Shown here: one piece after another, positions 48,378-56,071 of the stretch
Layout of the letters: every line of letters begins with the position of its first letter
Numbering within the stretch: position 1 is the stretch's first letter
Assembly (NCBI GenBank): GCA_964628285.1
Contig: CAZVNP010000010.1
Coordinates: forward strand, 11,493-75,492
Direction of reading: 5' to 3'
DNA: 64,000 nucleotides
Source: JAPLDP01 sp964628285
GTDB lineage: Bacteria > Bacteroidota > Bacteroidia > Bacteroidales > JAGONC01
The notes under the pieces: model-generated
The model's input: only the letters and a program-made list of their open reading frames with translations
What the model was told of the DNA's origin: nothing
The model's database searches: none
Position numbers and translations under genes: made by a program

Positions 48378-48936
48378 ACTTGAAAAATTCATCCTCGCAC
48401 ACAAAGAGGAATTCGATGACCTGAGCCCGCGTCGTCATGTCTGGGCCGGGATCAGAAAAAAATTCCCGGCTGCGGTGGTTCGCACCTGGCGCTGGCAGGC
48501 TGTGGCATGGCGCGCCGCCGCCGTGATCGCCATATTCATCGCCTCCTATTTCGTTCATGACTTTATCGGACGCGATCACTATTATAAACGAATGGCTAAG
48601 GAACCCGCCGCCGGTAACGGGCAAACCAAAGAGATAGCGGGAACGCTGATGGAAGCCGAAGCTTATTACACATCGCAGATCAATGCCAAAAGAGCCGAAG
48701 TTTTCAGGTTTGCCGGCCACGACAGGGAGATATCACAGGAGATCACCATTGAATTCTCTCAGCTCGACAGCATCTATGCCGACCTGAAAAGAGATCTTAA
48801 GGACAATGCCGACAATGAGCAGGTCATCGAAGCTATGATACAGAACTACCGGATCAAGCTCGATATCCTGGAAGATATCCTAAGCCAGCTACAGAAATCA
48901 AAATCAATTGGTAATAACAATATACATGAAATCTAA
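48364..48936 (+). CDS. anti-sigma-factor-like single-pass membrane protein
   Basis: 190 residues. The N-terminal cytoplasmic part has LSPRRHVWAGIRKKF (P22, V26, W27, G29, I30, R31), matching the protein beside the first sigma factor. One hydrophobic helix (~47-67) follows, and the periplasmic part is a long charged helix (~90-185, YADLKRDLKDNADNEQVIEA), probably a coiled coil. It overlaps the sigma gene by 14 bases and the next gene by 11 bases. An inner-membrane anti-sigma role follows from position and layout; no ZAS zinc motif is present. Confidence 0.7.
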   Translation: MGTDKLEKFILAHKEEFDDLSPRRHVWAGIRKKFPAAVVRTWRWQAVAWRAAAVIAIFIASYFVHDFIGRDHYYKRMAKEPAAGNGQTKEIAGTLMEAEAYYTSQINAKRAEVFRFAGHDREISQEITIEFSQLDSIYADLKRDLKDNADNEQVIEAMIQNYRIKLDILEDILSQLQKSKSIGNNNIHEI

Positions 48937-50032
48937 ACGCTTTATCATACGGCCATCCCTCCTTATTCCACTGCTGCTGTTCGCCTCACAGACACTCCCG
49001 GCCCAGACCTTCGAGAAAGGGACGCAGGTGACCAGGTCGTTTTACGCCTCGCATGAAACGGAGATACAGATTTCCAACAAATACGGAAATATTCACCTGG
49101 TGCCCTGGGAAAAGGATTCCGTCATGTTCAGGATCGATTTGACGGTGCGGGCAGGAAAAGAAGCCCGGGTGGATAAACTGTTCGATAACATTGATTTTGA
49201 ATTTACAGGCACCCAATATTACGTCATAGCACGCACCCTTTTCAGGCAATCGAATCTGTTCACCGATATTTCAGATATGGCCGGTTCGCTTTTCAATACG
49301 GGCAACAACGTACAGATCGACTACCTCGTCTATTTCCCCGGTAAAAACCCGGTAAGAATTGAAAATAAATTCGGTAACATTTATTCCACAGACCATCACG
49401 GTGACCTCTTTATCCAGCTGTCGAACGGTGACCTCAAGCTGAACAGCACTTACGGGAAAACCAGGATCGACATCGAATTCGGCAATGCCTTTATTAAATC
49501 GGTGGAGCAAGGAGATTTCACCGTCAATTACGGCGAGCTGGAATTGGAAGAGGCGACGGTCCTGACCCTGAATTCAAAATCATCGCGGCTGACCATTACG
49601 CACGCCGGAGATTTATTTGTCACATCGCACCGCGACAAGTATTTCATCACCACAGCTTCCACCATCAAAGGTGACCTGTTCTTCTCCTATTTTAATGTAA
49701 AAGAAATGACCGGCGAATCAGACCTCAAATCATCCTATGGCTCCATTAACCTGCAGGCCATCCCGCCGGGCTTCAGATATATCGGATTGAACAGCGAGTA
49801 TTCCGATATTCAGTTATCGTTTGACAGCGGTGTCTCTTACAGCCTGGAGATCGTTCATACCGGAAAAACCAATCTGTCTTTGATGCCCGGTATCATCACC
49901 ACCCAGAAAGAGTTAACCGACAAGGACGAGGATCGGTACAGGACCTGGGGATATGCGGGAAAAAATGAAGAAAATGCCCCGGTGGTCAGAATAAACCTGA
50001 AAGCCGGTTCAGTCAGTATCATTCATCAGTAA
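48926..50032 (+). CDS. secreted beta-strand-rich protein, DUF4097-like
   Basis: 368 residues from the ATG at 48926 (MKSKRFIIRPSLLIPLLLF, signal peptide ending PAQ); a GTG 18 bases upstream would add six residues with no merit. The body repeats short turns such as NKYGNIHLVPW, NKFGNIYSTDHHG, STYGKTRIDIEFGN and SSYGSINLQ. This is a ladder of beta strands as in DUF4097-type putative adhesins. There is no T9SS tail, so it is probably periplasmic or attached to the outer membrane. It is the third gene of the sigma operon. The biochemical role is unknown. Confidence 0.7.
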   Translation: MKSKRFIIRPSLLIPLLLFASQTLPAQTFEKGTQVTRSFYASHETEIQISNKYGNIHLVPWEKDSVMFRIDLTVRAGKEARVDKLFDNIDFEFTGTQYYVIARTLFRQSNLFTDISDMAGSLFNTGNNVQIDYLVYFPGKNPVRIENKFGNIYSTDHHGDLFIQLSNGDLKLNSTYGKTRIDIEFGNAFIKSVEQGDFTVNYGELELEEATVLTLNSKSSRLTITHAGDLFVTSHRDKYFITTASTIKGDLFFSYFNVKEMTGESDLKSSYGSINLQAIPPGFRYIGLNSEYSDIQLSFDSGVSYSLEIVHTGKTNLSLMPGIITTQKELTDKDEDRYRTWGYAGKNEENAPVVRINLKAGSVSIIHQ

Positions 50033-50052
50033 AATATTTTAAATTTATTGCC

Positions 50053-50847
50053 ATGAAATATTCATTACGATCAATTCAAGTCTTAAGCCTGTTCATTCCG
50101 GTGACCGCCTTTATGTTGTTCGCTTCAGGTTGCCGGTACCTTCACTGCATTGAAGGAAATGAAATGGTCGTCACCGAAAACAGACCTGCAGGCAATTTCA
50201 GCGGTATCGTGTCGGAAGGGTCCTTCAAGGTTTACATTATTCAGGATTCTGTCAACGAGATCACCGTTGAAGCCGAATCCAATCTTTTACCCTATATCGA
50301 CACCTGGATTAAAGGCTCCACGCTTATCCTGAAAGAACAGGATAACCGTTGTCTTAACAATCATTACCCGATGGTGATCACGGTCAGGACGATGGCCATC
50401 GGTTTCGTGAAATTAAGTGGTTCGGGAGATATTTACGGTAATAATACCTTTGCCACCGACTATCTCAGGGTGGAGCTGAGCGGTTCAGGACTAATTGATG
50501 TGGCGGCGGAGGCATCCAATGTTGAAACCTATCTGTCCGGCTCGGGGCTTATCCGGCTCGGTATCCGGGGTGATCACCTGATCTCTGAAATCACCGGTTC
50601 AGGTGAAATGGACCTCTCTGGAGACGTCCATAAGGGCGATCTCACCATCACCGGTTCGGGTAACATCAACGCATACGGTTTGTCACAGGATATCTGCTTC
50701 GCCACGATCACCGGTTCGGGCAACATGTTTGTCACCGTGATGGATATCCTCGACGTCAAGATTACCGGCAGCGGTTCGGTGCATTATAAGGGCAATCCCG
50801 ATGTCAATCTGAACATCACGGGATCGGGCACAGTGATTCATGAATAA
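50053..50847 (+). CDS. DUF2807 (GIN-domain) lipoprotein
   Basis: 264 residues with a lipobox (FASGC, Cys27). The body consists of repeated LSGSG or ITGSG turns (e.g. VKLSGSGDIYG, VELSGSGLIDV, EITGSGEMDL, LTITGSGNINA, VKITGSGSVHY), the hallmark of the DUF2807 head, a right-handed beta-helix. Eight such turns are visible. It lies 20 bases after the DUF4097-like gene. DUF2807 proteins are often found beside envelope-stress regulators in Bacteroidota; the molecular role is not known. Confidence 0.85.
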   Translation: MKYSLRSIQVLSLFIPVTAFMLFASGCRYLHCIEGNEMVVTENRPAGNFSGIVSEGSFKVYIIQDSVNEITVEAESNLLPYIDTWIKGSTLILKEQDNRCLNNHYPMVITVRTMAIGFVKLSGSGDIYGNNTFATDYLRVELSGSGLIDVAAEASNVETYLSGSGLIRLGIRGDHLISEITGSGEMDLSGDVHKGDLTITGSGNINAYGLSQDICFATITGSGNMFVTVMDILDVKITGSGSVHYKGNPDVNLNITGSGTVIHE

Positions 50848-50898
50848 TCGCTGATAACCGGCTTTAATATGATGAGCCTGAAAAATTTGTACAGCACT

Positions 50899-51390
50899 AT
50901 GAAAACTTTACTCACTCTGACAGGATTGTTACTGGTCATGAACGTCTGGTCCCAGGATTTCAGGAACACGGTTGGCCTGCGGCTGGGATATACAGGCGGT
51001 ATAACATACCAGTTTTTTCCGAATGATTACAGGGCTATCGAAGTCATGGCGGGGTTCCGTGACAGGGGCCTGCAGGTCTATGGACTCTATCAGCATTATG
51101 TGCCCGCTTTTGCACAGTATAGCGATCATTTCTACTGGTATTACGGATTAGGAGGTCATGTGGGATTTGTTACCTGGATGACAGACAATCCCGACAAACC
51201 ATACCGCTACATCCGTCACATGGCCGCTCCTGTGGTGGGATTCGACGGCAACGGGGGACTGGAATACTGGTTTTACAGAATTCCATTGACCGTAGGGCTC
51301 GATTACAAACCTTACCTTGAATTGTTCGGACCGGCATGGTTCGATATTGTCCTGTGGGATTTTGCCTTTACCGTTAAATATACATTCTGA
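50899..51390 (+). CDS. small outer-membrane-type protein
   Basis: 163 residues from the ATG at 50899, chosen because MKTLLTLTGLLLVMNVWSQ is a good signal peptide (an ATG at 50869 adds ten residues). The rest alternates short aromatic and glycine-rich strands (GLRLGYTGGITYQF, YYGLGGHVGFVTW, DFAFTVKYTF), as in eight-stranded outer-membrane barrels; the final Phe is typical. I do not recognise a named family. It belongs to the second sigma operon by spacing and direction. Confidence 0.7.
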   Translation: MKTLLTLTGLLLVMNVWSQDFRNTVGLRLGYTGGITYQFFPNDYRAIEVMAGFRDRGLQVYGLYQHYVPAFAQYSDHFYWYYGLGGHVGFVTWMTDNPDKPYRYIRHMAAPVVGFDGNGGLEYWFYRIPLTVGLDYKPYLELFGPAWFDIVLWDFAFTVKYTF

Positions 51391-51428
51391 TTCTTATCCA
51401 CTTTTATTATCAATTAATACTCACTGCA

Positions 51429-52064
51429 ATGAAAAATATATTCATCATCAGTTTGATCCTGTTGTTCACCTCAGCCGCTTTTACCCAAAATGAAAGCAGC
51501 CAGGGCAGTGACCGGAATGAGATACAGACTCTTTTTGGAAATAATGTCGAGCATGGGGGTTACGGAGCCATCATGGTGAACTATTCCCTCATCGATGGAA
51601 AAGATGCCTGGTTGGCGGGTATGCGTGGCGGATGGCTCATCGATCACCGGTTCATGATCGGACTGGGAGGTTATGGCTTCGCCAACAACCTGTATTTCGA
51701 CAACGTCCTCAGCGACCGGGAAAATTTTCTTACCGGAGGTTATGGCGGACTTGTCGTCGAGCCCATTCTGCTACCCCGTTTTCCCGTCCACCTGTCATTT
51801 CCTGTCCTCATCGGTGCCGGCGGAATAGCCCATGTCGACGGATATTACTGGAATCATAACGACTATCAATGGAATACCATCGATGCTTCGGCATTTTTTG
51901 TCATAGAACCGGGTGTTGAACTTGAGCTCAACATGGTGCGGCATTTCCGTGTGGCCTTCGCGGTAACGTACCGTTATACCGGGGATATTAAACTGATCGA
52001 TATGCCGAAAGATGTCATGAACGGTTTTAATTACGGTTTGGCTTTCAAATTCGGTAAATTCTGA
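51429..52064 (+). CDS. outer-membrane-type protein
   Basis: 211 residues with a signal peptide ending AFTQ. Strand-rich sequence (HGGYGAIMVNYSLI, DHRFMIGLGGYGFANNLYF, LTGGYGGLVVEPILL) ends in NYGLAFKFGKF, again a barrel-like C-terminus. It is the last gene of the second sigma operon; just beyond it a minus-strand fragment and the assembly gap begin. Family not named. Confidence 0.7.
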   Translation: MKNIFIISLILLFTSAAFTQNESSQGSDRNEIQTLFGNNVEHGGYGAIMVNYSLIDGKDAWLAGMRGGWLIDHRFMIGLGGYGFANNLYFDNVLSDRENFLTGGYGGLVVEPILLPRFPVHLSFPVLIGAGGIAHVDGYYWNHNDYQWNTIDASAFFVIEPGVELELNMVRHFRVAFAVTYRYTGDIKLIDMPKDVMNGFNYGLAFKFGKF

Positions 52065-52116
52065 CCTAATAGTTTCCTCCGAAATCACGCCATTTGTTCA
52101 GGTCGACATACACCGT

Positions 52117-52171
52117 GTCGGCGAATCCGAAATTCAACACACGGTTTGGCACTTCATTGCCTTCCATGCCC
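52117..52171 (+). repeat. 55-base direct repeat, left copy flanking the gap
   Basis: This sequence (GTCGGCGAATCCGAAATTCA ... TTCCATGCCC) is identical over all 55 bases to 52272-52326 and ends exactly at the first N. It is most likely an assembly duplicate. Confidence 0.95.
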
Positions 52172-52271
52172 NNNNNNNNNNNNNNNNNNNNNNNNNNNNN
52201 NNNNNNNNNNNNNNNNNNNNNNNNNNNNNNNNNNNNNNNNNNNNNNNNNNNNNNNNNNNNNNNNNNNNNNN
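52172..52271. other. assembly gap (100 N)
   Basis: Exactly 100 N, the usual placeholder for a gap of unknown size. The repeats on both sides suggest that the real gap is zero or negative. Confidence 0.98.
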
Positions 52272-52326
52272 GTCGGCGAATCCGAAATTCAACACACGGT
52301 TTGGCACTTCATTGCCTTCCATGCCC
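52272..52326 (+). repeat. 55-base direct repeat, right copy flanking the gap
   Basis: It begins at the first base after the N run and is identical to 52117-52171. Confidence 0.95.
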
Positions 52327-52601
52327 ACTTCCACTGTCTTCCAGCTGCCCCTGGTGATTTTATATTCCATGCCCCCACCGCAATGTTGATTAGTAAGGTA
52401 ATACTGACCCTTGTCATTTTTACGGAAGCGGTAAGCAGCCATCTCCGATCGAGTCAAAATTACCCTCAAAGCCACGCCTGGGAAACAGAAAAGCTGTGAA
52501 GTGAAATTTCATGGAGGTGAAGTGCAGAATGAACGGAGTGTAATGACTGACCAATTGTAAATTTTCCATATCTTCGCATTTACTGACTAAAATTTATCAC
52601 C

Positions 52602-53867
52602 ATGCGTTATTTCCTTTTTATCCTGTTGACAGGAGCATCTCTGGTTGCCTATAGCCAGTTCGATAAATATTTCGAAAATAAAAGCCTGCGCTTCGATTAC
52701 TACCATGCAGGCGACTCACAATCGGATGAATATTATTATGATGAGACCAGGATGGAACCTTTTTGGGGTGGATCAAAGGTCAATCTCATCGATACATTCA
52801 ACTACGGCAAATATTATGTCAGGGTCTTTGATGCGGCCACCGACAGCCTGATATACTCGCGCGGGTACTGCACTCTGTTTGATGAATGGCAGACTATACC
52901 CGAGGCCAAGGAAACATGTAAAAGTTTCTCCGAGACAGTGCTGATGCCATACCCGAAAAACGACGTGCACATTGATTTCTATACACGCCAGCGTGACGGG
53001 CAGTTCGAAAAAAAATTCGAATACCTGTTTAAACCCTCCAGCTATTTCGTCAGCCCTGAGAGAAAGATGGTTTATCCGGTTTTCGATGCTTATATCAGCG
53101 GTGACCCGGCCAATAAAGTCGATATTGTGCTCATCCCCGACGGTTATACCGAACAGGAGATGGGTAAATTCATTCGTGACTGCCAGAAGTTCGTCAGGGA
53201 GATGTTCGACTTTGCACCTTATGACCAGAACAAAGATAAATTCAACATCCGGGGTGTCATGGCACCCTCACTGGAATCGGGCAGTGACATCCCTGGTGAC
53301 TCCATCTGGCGTAATACCATCGTGGGCACCTCTTTTTACACCTTCGACAGCGAGCGTTACTGCATGACGCGCGACAACAAGACCCTGAGGGATGTCGCCT
53401 CCAACGCCCCCTATGATCAGATATACATCCTGGTGAACACCAATAAATATGGCGGGGGAGGCATCTATAATCAATACTGTGTGACGGCCAGCGGCAACCT
53501 GGCTTCAGGCAAGATCTTCATCCATGAGTTCGGCCATGGCTTTGCCGGCCTGGGTGATGAGTATGTGGGGGATGTCACTTACAGCGATTTTTATCCGCTC
53601 GACGTGGAGCCATGGGAGCCCAACCTCACCACCCTGGTCGACTTCGGCAGAAAATGGCAACACCTGATGAGCAAGAAAACCCCTGTCCCGACACCCGACA
53701 TTGAAAAATATTATGATGTCATCGGGGTGTTTGAGGGTGGCGGGTATGCCAGCAAAGGCATCTATCGTCCCATGCACGACTGCCTTATGAACACCTTCAG
53801 AGGAAATGAGTTTTGCGGCGCCTGCCAGGAAGCGATACAGAAAATGATTGATTTTTATTCAAGATAG
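52602..53867 (+). CDS. M64-family (IgA-peptidase-like) metallopeptidase
   Basis: 421 residues with a signal peptide (1-19, ending YSQ). The N-terminal beta-sandwich (~20-165) is typical of M64 proteins. The catalytic domain has the zinc motif HEFGHGFAGLGDEY: His308, Glu309 (general base), His312 and Asp319. Upstream elements VDIVLIPDGYTEQEM and YDQIYILVNTNKYGGGGIYN also match the family, as does the C-terminal CLMNTFRGNEFCGACQEAI, whose three Cys may form disulfides. There is no T9SS tail, so it could be released by another route or stay in the periplasm. Family members cleave immunoglobulin A in one case; no host substrate can be inferred here. It is monocistronic, with a palindromic intergenic element after it. 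Confidence 0.92.
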   Translation: MRYFLFILLTGASLVAYSQFDKYFENKSLRFDYYHAGDSQSDEYYYDETRMEPFWGGSKVNLIDTFNYGKYYVRVFDAATDSLIYSRGYCTLFDEWQTIPEAKETCKSFSETVLMPYPKNDVHIDFYTRQRDGQFEKKFEYLFKPSSYFVSPERKMVYPVFDAYISGDPANKVDIVLIPDGYTEQEMGKFIRDCQKFVREMFDFAPYDQNKDKFNIRGVMAPSLESGSDIPGDSIWRNTIVGTSFYTFDSERYCMTRDNKTLRDVASNAPYDQIYILVNTNKYGGGGIYNQYCVTASGNLASGKIFIHEFGHGFAGLGDEYVGDVTYSDFYPLDVEPWEPNLTTLVDFGRKWQHLMSKKTPVPTPDIEKYYDVIGVFEGGGYASKGIYRPMHDCLMNTFRGNEFCGACQEAIQKMIDFYSR

Positions 53868-53882
53868 GACTTCATCCCCCGG

Positions 53883-53922
53883 CCCCTTCTCCTTAAAAGG
53901 AGAAGGGGTTTGGGGTTGAGGT
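53883..53922 (+). repeat. palindromic intergenic repeat (CCCCTTCTCCTT hairpin plus GTTTGGGGTTGAGGT)
   Basis: A 12-bp perfect inverted repeat (CCCCTTCTCCTT / AAGGAGAAGGGG, two-base loop) is followed by GTTTGGGGTTGAGG. A variant with the same tail (GGTTGGGGTGAGGT) lies at 63907-63940. It sits between the M64 gene and ptb and could act as a transcript end, though it lacks a T tract. Confidence 0.7.
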
Positions 53923-53937
53923 CATAACAATATAACT

Positions 53938-54834
53938 ATGATCAAGAAACTTGATGAACTGATAAGCCTTTCCAAAAGCAAGGGCAAACGCAGGATCGCG
54001 GTGGCGGCAGCCGAGGATTACGAGGTGCTGGATGCCATACGCAATGCCATGGCACAAAACATCGTGGAGCCTGTTCTTATCGGCGACAGGCCCCGGATAG
54101 AAGCCCTTCTGGAACAGTTAAACATGGAGCAGCAGGATATTGAGATCATCCACATCCCCGATCCCATAGAAGCTTCTTTCGAGGCCACCAAGCTGGTGCG
54201 GGAAGGCCGGGCCCACATCCTCATGAAAGGGCTCGTCAGCACACAACACCTGCTGCGTGCCGTACTGAACAGGGAATTCGGCCTGCGCAAAGGAGATATC
54301 CTGAGCCATGTGGCCTTTTTCGAATCACCCTATTACCATAAGATCCTGGGGCTGACGGATGCAGCTATGAATGTGGCACCCACCTTTGAAGATAAAGTGA
54401 TGCTCATCAACAACGCGGTGGAGGCGTTTCACCAGTTAGGCGTGGCGATGCCCAAAGTGGCTGTCATCGGCTCGGTGGAGACCATCAACCCGCGCATGGA
54501 AGCCACCATGCATGCCGCCACCCTCTCGATGATGAACCGCCGCGGCCAGATCAAGGGATGCATCGTCGACGGCCCCCTGGCAGTGGACAATGCGGTGTCG
54601 CAAAAGTCGGCCCTGAACAAAAATATCGACAGCCCCGTGGCCGGCGACGCCGATCTGATCGTCGCTCCCGAGATCAACGGTGCCAACTTCCTGTATAAAG
54701 CCCTCAATTTCATCGGCGGCGCCACCGCCGCAGCCGTGATCATGGGCGCCAAGGTGCCCATCGTCCTCACCTCACGCTCCGATTCGGAGCGAAGCAAATT
54801 CCTGTCGATCGTCCTCGCCTCGGCCATGGAATGA
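53938..54834 (+). CDS. ptb: phosphate butyryltransferase
   Basis: 298 residues, the normal length for Ptb. It belongs to the phosphate acetyl/butyryltransferase family (RIAVAAAEDYEVLDAIRNAM, ILMKGLVSTQHLLRAVL, GCIVDGPLAVDNAVS, GDADLIVAPEINGANFLYKA, GGATAAAVIMGAKVPIVLTS). It converts butyryl-CoA plus phosphate to butyryl phosphate and CoA in the cytoplasm. The butyrate kinase gene follows 90 bases downstream, forming the classic ptb-buk pair. Other branched or short acyl-CoA (isobutyryl, isovaleryl) are possible substrates. Confidence 0.93.
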   Translation: MIKKLDELISLSKSKGKRRIAVAAAEDYEVLDAIRNAMAQNIVEPVLIGDRPRIEALLEQLNMEQQDIEIIHIPDPIEASFEATKLVREGRAHILMKGLVSTQHLLRAVLNREFGLRKGDILSHVAFFESPYYHKILGLTDAAMNVAPTFEDKVMLINNAVEAFHQLGVAMPKVAVIGSVETINPRMEATMHAATLSMMNRRGQIKGCIVDGPLAVDNAVSQKSALNKNIDSPVAGDADLIVAPEINGANFLYKALNFIGGATAAAVIMGAKVPIVLTSRSDSERSKFLSIVLASAME

Positions 54835-54924
54835 TCTTGGTTGGATGCCATTGATGACTTATGGTTTCCTTGCCACCATCTCATTTGCAGGTAATTATTA
54901 TCTTTGACATCAAATTCCGGTGTC

Positions 54925-56001
54925 ATGGAGCCTGACAGAATATTGGTCATCAATCCCGGATCAACGTCCACCAAGATAGCCGTCTTCGAGGATAACCAGC
55001 CCGTGTTTGCCAAAACCATCCGGCATGACAGGAAAGCACTGGCTCAGTTTAAAAACGTGGCCGGTCAGTTTCCGTATCGTAAAAAAATCATTCTGGATCA
55101 ATTAAGGGAAACGAATATTGACTTGTCGACCATTCACATGGTTGTCGGCCGTGGCGGCTTGCTTAAGCCTATCGAATCGGGTGTCTATGAGGTGAATGAC
55201 ACCATGTGCCGTGATCTGCGCAGTGCCACCTATGGTGAGCATGCGAGCAACCTGGGGGCTCTTCTTGCCGACGATCTGGCCCGGTCGCTGCCGCATGCCA
55301 AAGCTTACATTGCCAATCCTGTGGTTGTGGATGAGATGGAAGAGATCGCCCGCATTGCAGGCCATCCCCTTTTTCAACGCCGGTCCGTCTTCCACGCCCT
55401 GAACCAGAAAGCGGTGGCCGAAACCCATGCCCGCTCCGTAATGAAACGCTATGAGGATCTGAACCTCATTGTCGTGCACCTCGGCGGCGGCATCACCATC
55501 GGAGCCCATAAAAAAGGTAGGGTGATCGATGTGAACCAGGGCCTCGACGGCGAGGGGCCTTTTACACCCGAACGCAGCGGCACACTGCCCTGCGGCGACC
55601 TCGTCGATCTCAGTTACAGCGGCCGTTATGACCTGCGTGAGGTCAGAAGGATGCTGACAGGCGAAGGAGGCCTTGTGGCCTACCTCGGCACCAACGACAC
55701 TTTTGATGCGGAACAGAAAGCCCTGGATGGCGACGAAAAAGCGGCCCTCATCCTGCAGGCCATGGCTTATCAGGTGGCCAAAGACATCGGCGCCATGGCT
55801 ACCGTCCTCAAAGGCGACGTCGACGCCATCCTCATCACAGGCGGCATAGCTCACAGCAAATGGTTCGTGAACATGATCATTGAACGGGTATATAAGCTGG
55901 GTCCCGTCCATGTTTACCCGGGTGAAGATGAGATGAGGGCACTGGCCGAAAATGGCCTCAGGGTGTTGCACGGTGAAATTGAAGCCAAGATTTACAGGTA
56001 A
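54925..56001 (+). CDS. buk: butyrate kinase
   Basis: I chose the ATG at 54925 (MEPDRILVINPGSTSTK) because the ASKHA phosphate loop should lie close to the N-terminus; a TTG 21 bases upstream is less likely. This gives 358 residues, normal for Buk. Signatures include VINPGSTSTKIAVF, VVGRGGLLKP, IVVHLGGGITIGAHKKGRV, PFTPERSGTLP and AILITGGIAHSKW. It makes butyrate and ATP from butyryl phosphate and ADP, the last step of fermentation or amino-acid breakdown to short-chain acids. Confidence 0.95.
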   Translation: MEPDRILVINPGSTSTKIAVFEDNQPVFAKTIRHDRKALAQFKNVAGQFPYRKKIILDQLRETNIDLSTIHMVVGRGGLLKPIESGVYEVNDTMCRDLRSATYGEHASNLGALLADDLARSLPHAKAYIANPVVVDEMEEIARIAGHPLFQRRSVFHALNQKAVAETHARSVMKRYEDLNLIVVHLGGGITIGAHKKGRVIDVNQGLDGEGPFTPERSGTLPCGDLVDLSYSGRYDLREVRRMLTGEGGLVAYLGTNDTFDAEQKALDGDEKAALILQAMAYQVAKDIGAMATVLKGDVDAILITGGIAHSKWFVNMIIERVYKLGPVHVYPGEDEMRALAENGLRVLHGEIEAKIYR

Positions 56002-56071
56002 ACAATATTCTTCCCATGACCCGAACAATCCATGTTTTATATTGTTGATCTTACATATAAGAACATTAGCA

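Larger units (their letters stand above)
52066..52475 (-). pseudogene. fragment of a minus-strand gene, interrupted by the assembly gap
   Basis: The minus-strand frame from 52475 reads MAAYRFRKNDKGQYYLTN, then MEYKITRGSWKTVEV and EGNEVPNRVLNFGFAD up to the gap. If the gap and one copy of the flanking 55-base repeat are removed, it continues as ADTVYVDLNKWRDFGGNY and stops at 52066-52068. The text resembles a starch-binding-like beta-sandwich found at the N-terminus of some Bacteroidota esterases (YKxTRGSWxxVE, NR). A neighbouring frame just upstream (GFEGNFDSIG) may be the preceding strand after a frameshift. It is likely the broken end of such a gene; low certainty on the family. Confidence 0.45.

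Noticed and set aside
52172..52271. Genuine tandem repeat or insertion at the N run
   Set aside because: Exact 55-base flanks ending at the first and last N, and the frame that closes after collapse, fit an assembly overlap better.
53883..53910. Classical Rho-independent terminator after the M64 gene
   Set aside because: The hairpin is strong but has no T tract after it and carries a conserved G-rich tail shared with the element at 63.9 kb.
55952..56071. Extended start of the MBL hydrolase overlapping buk
   Set aside because: The extra 40 residues are not MBL-like and coincide with the coding end of buk; the ATG at 56072 begins directly with the typical first strand.
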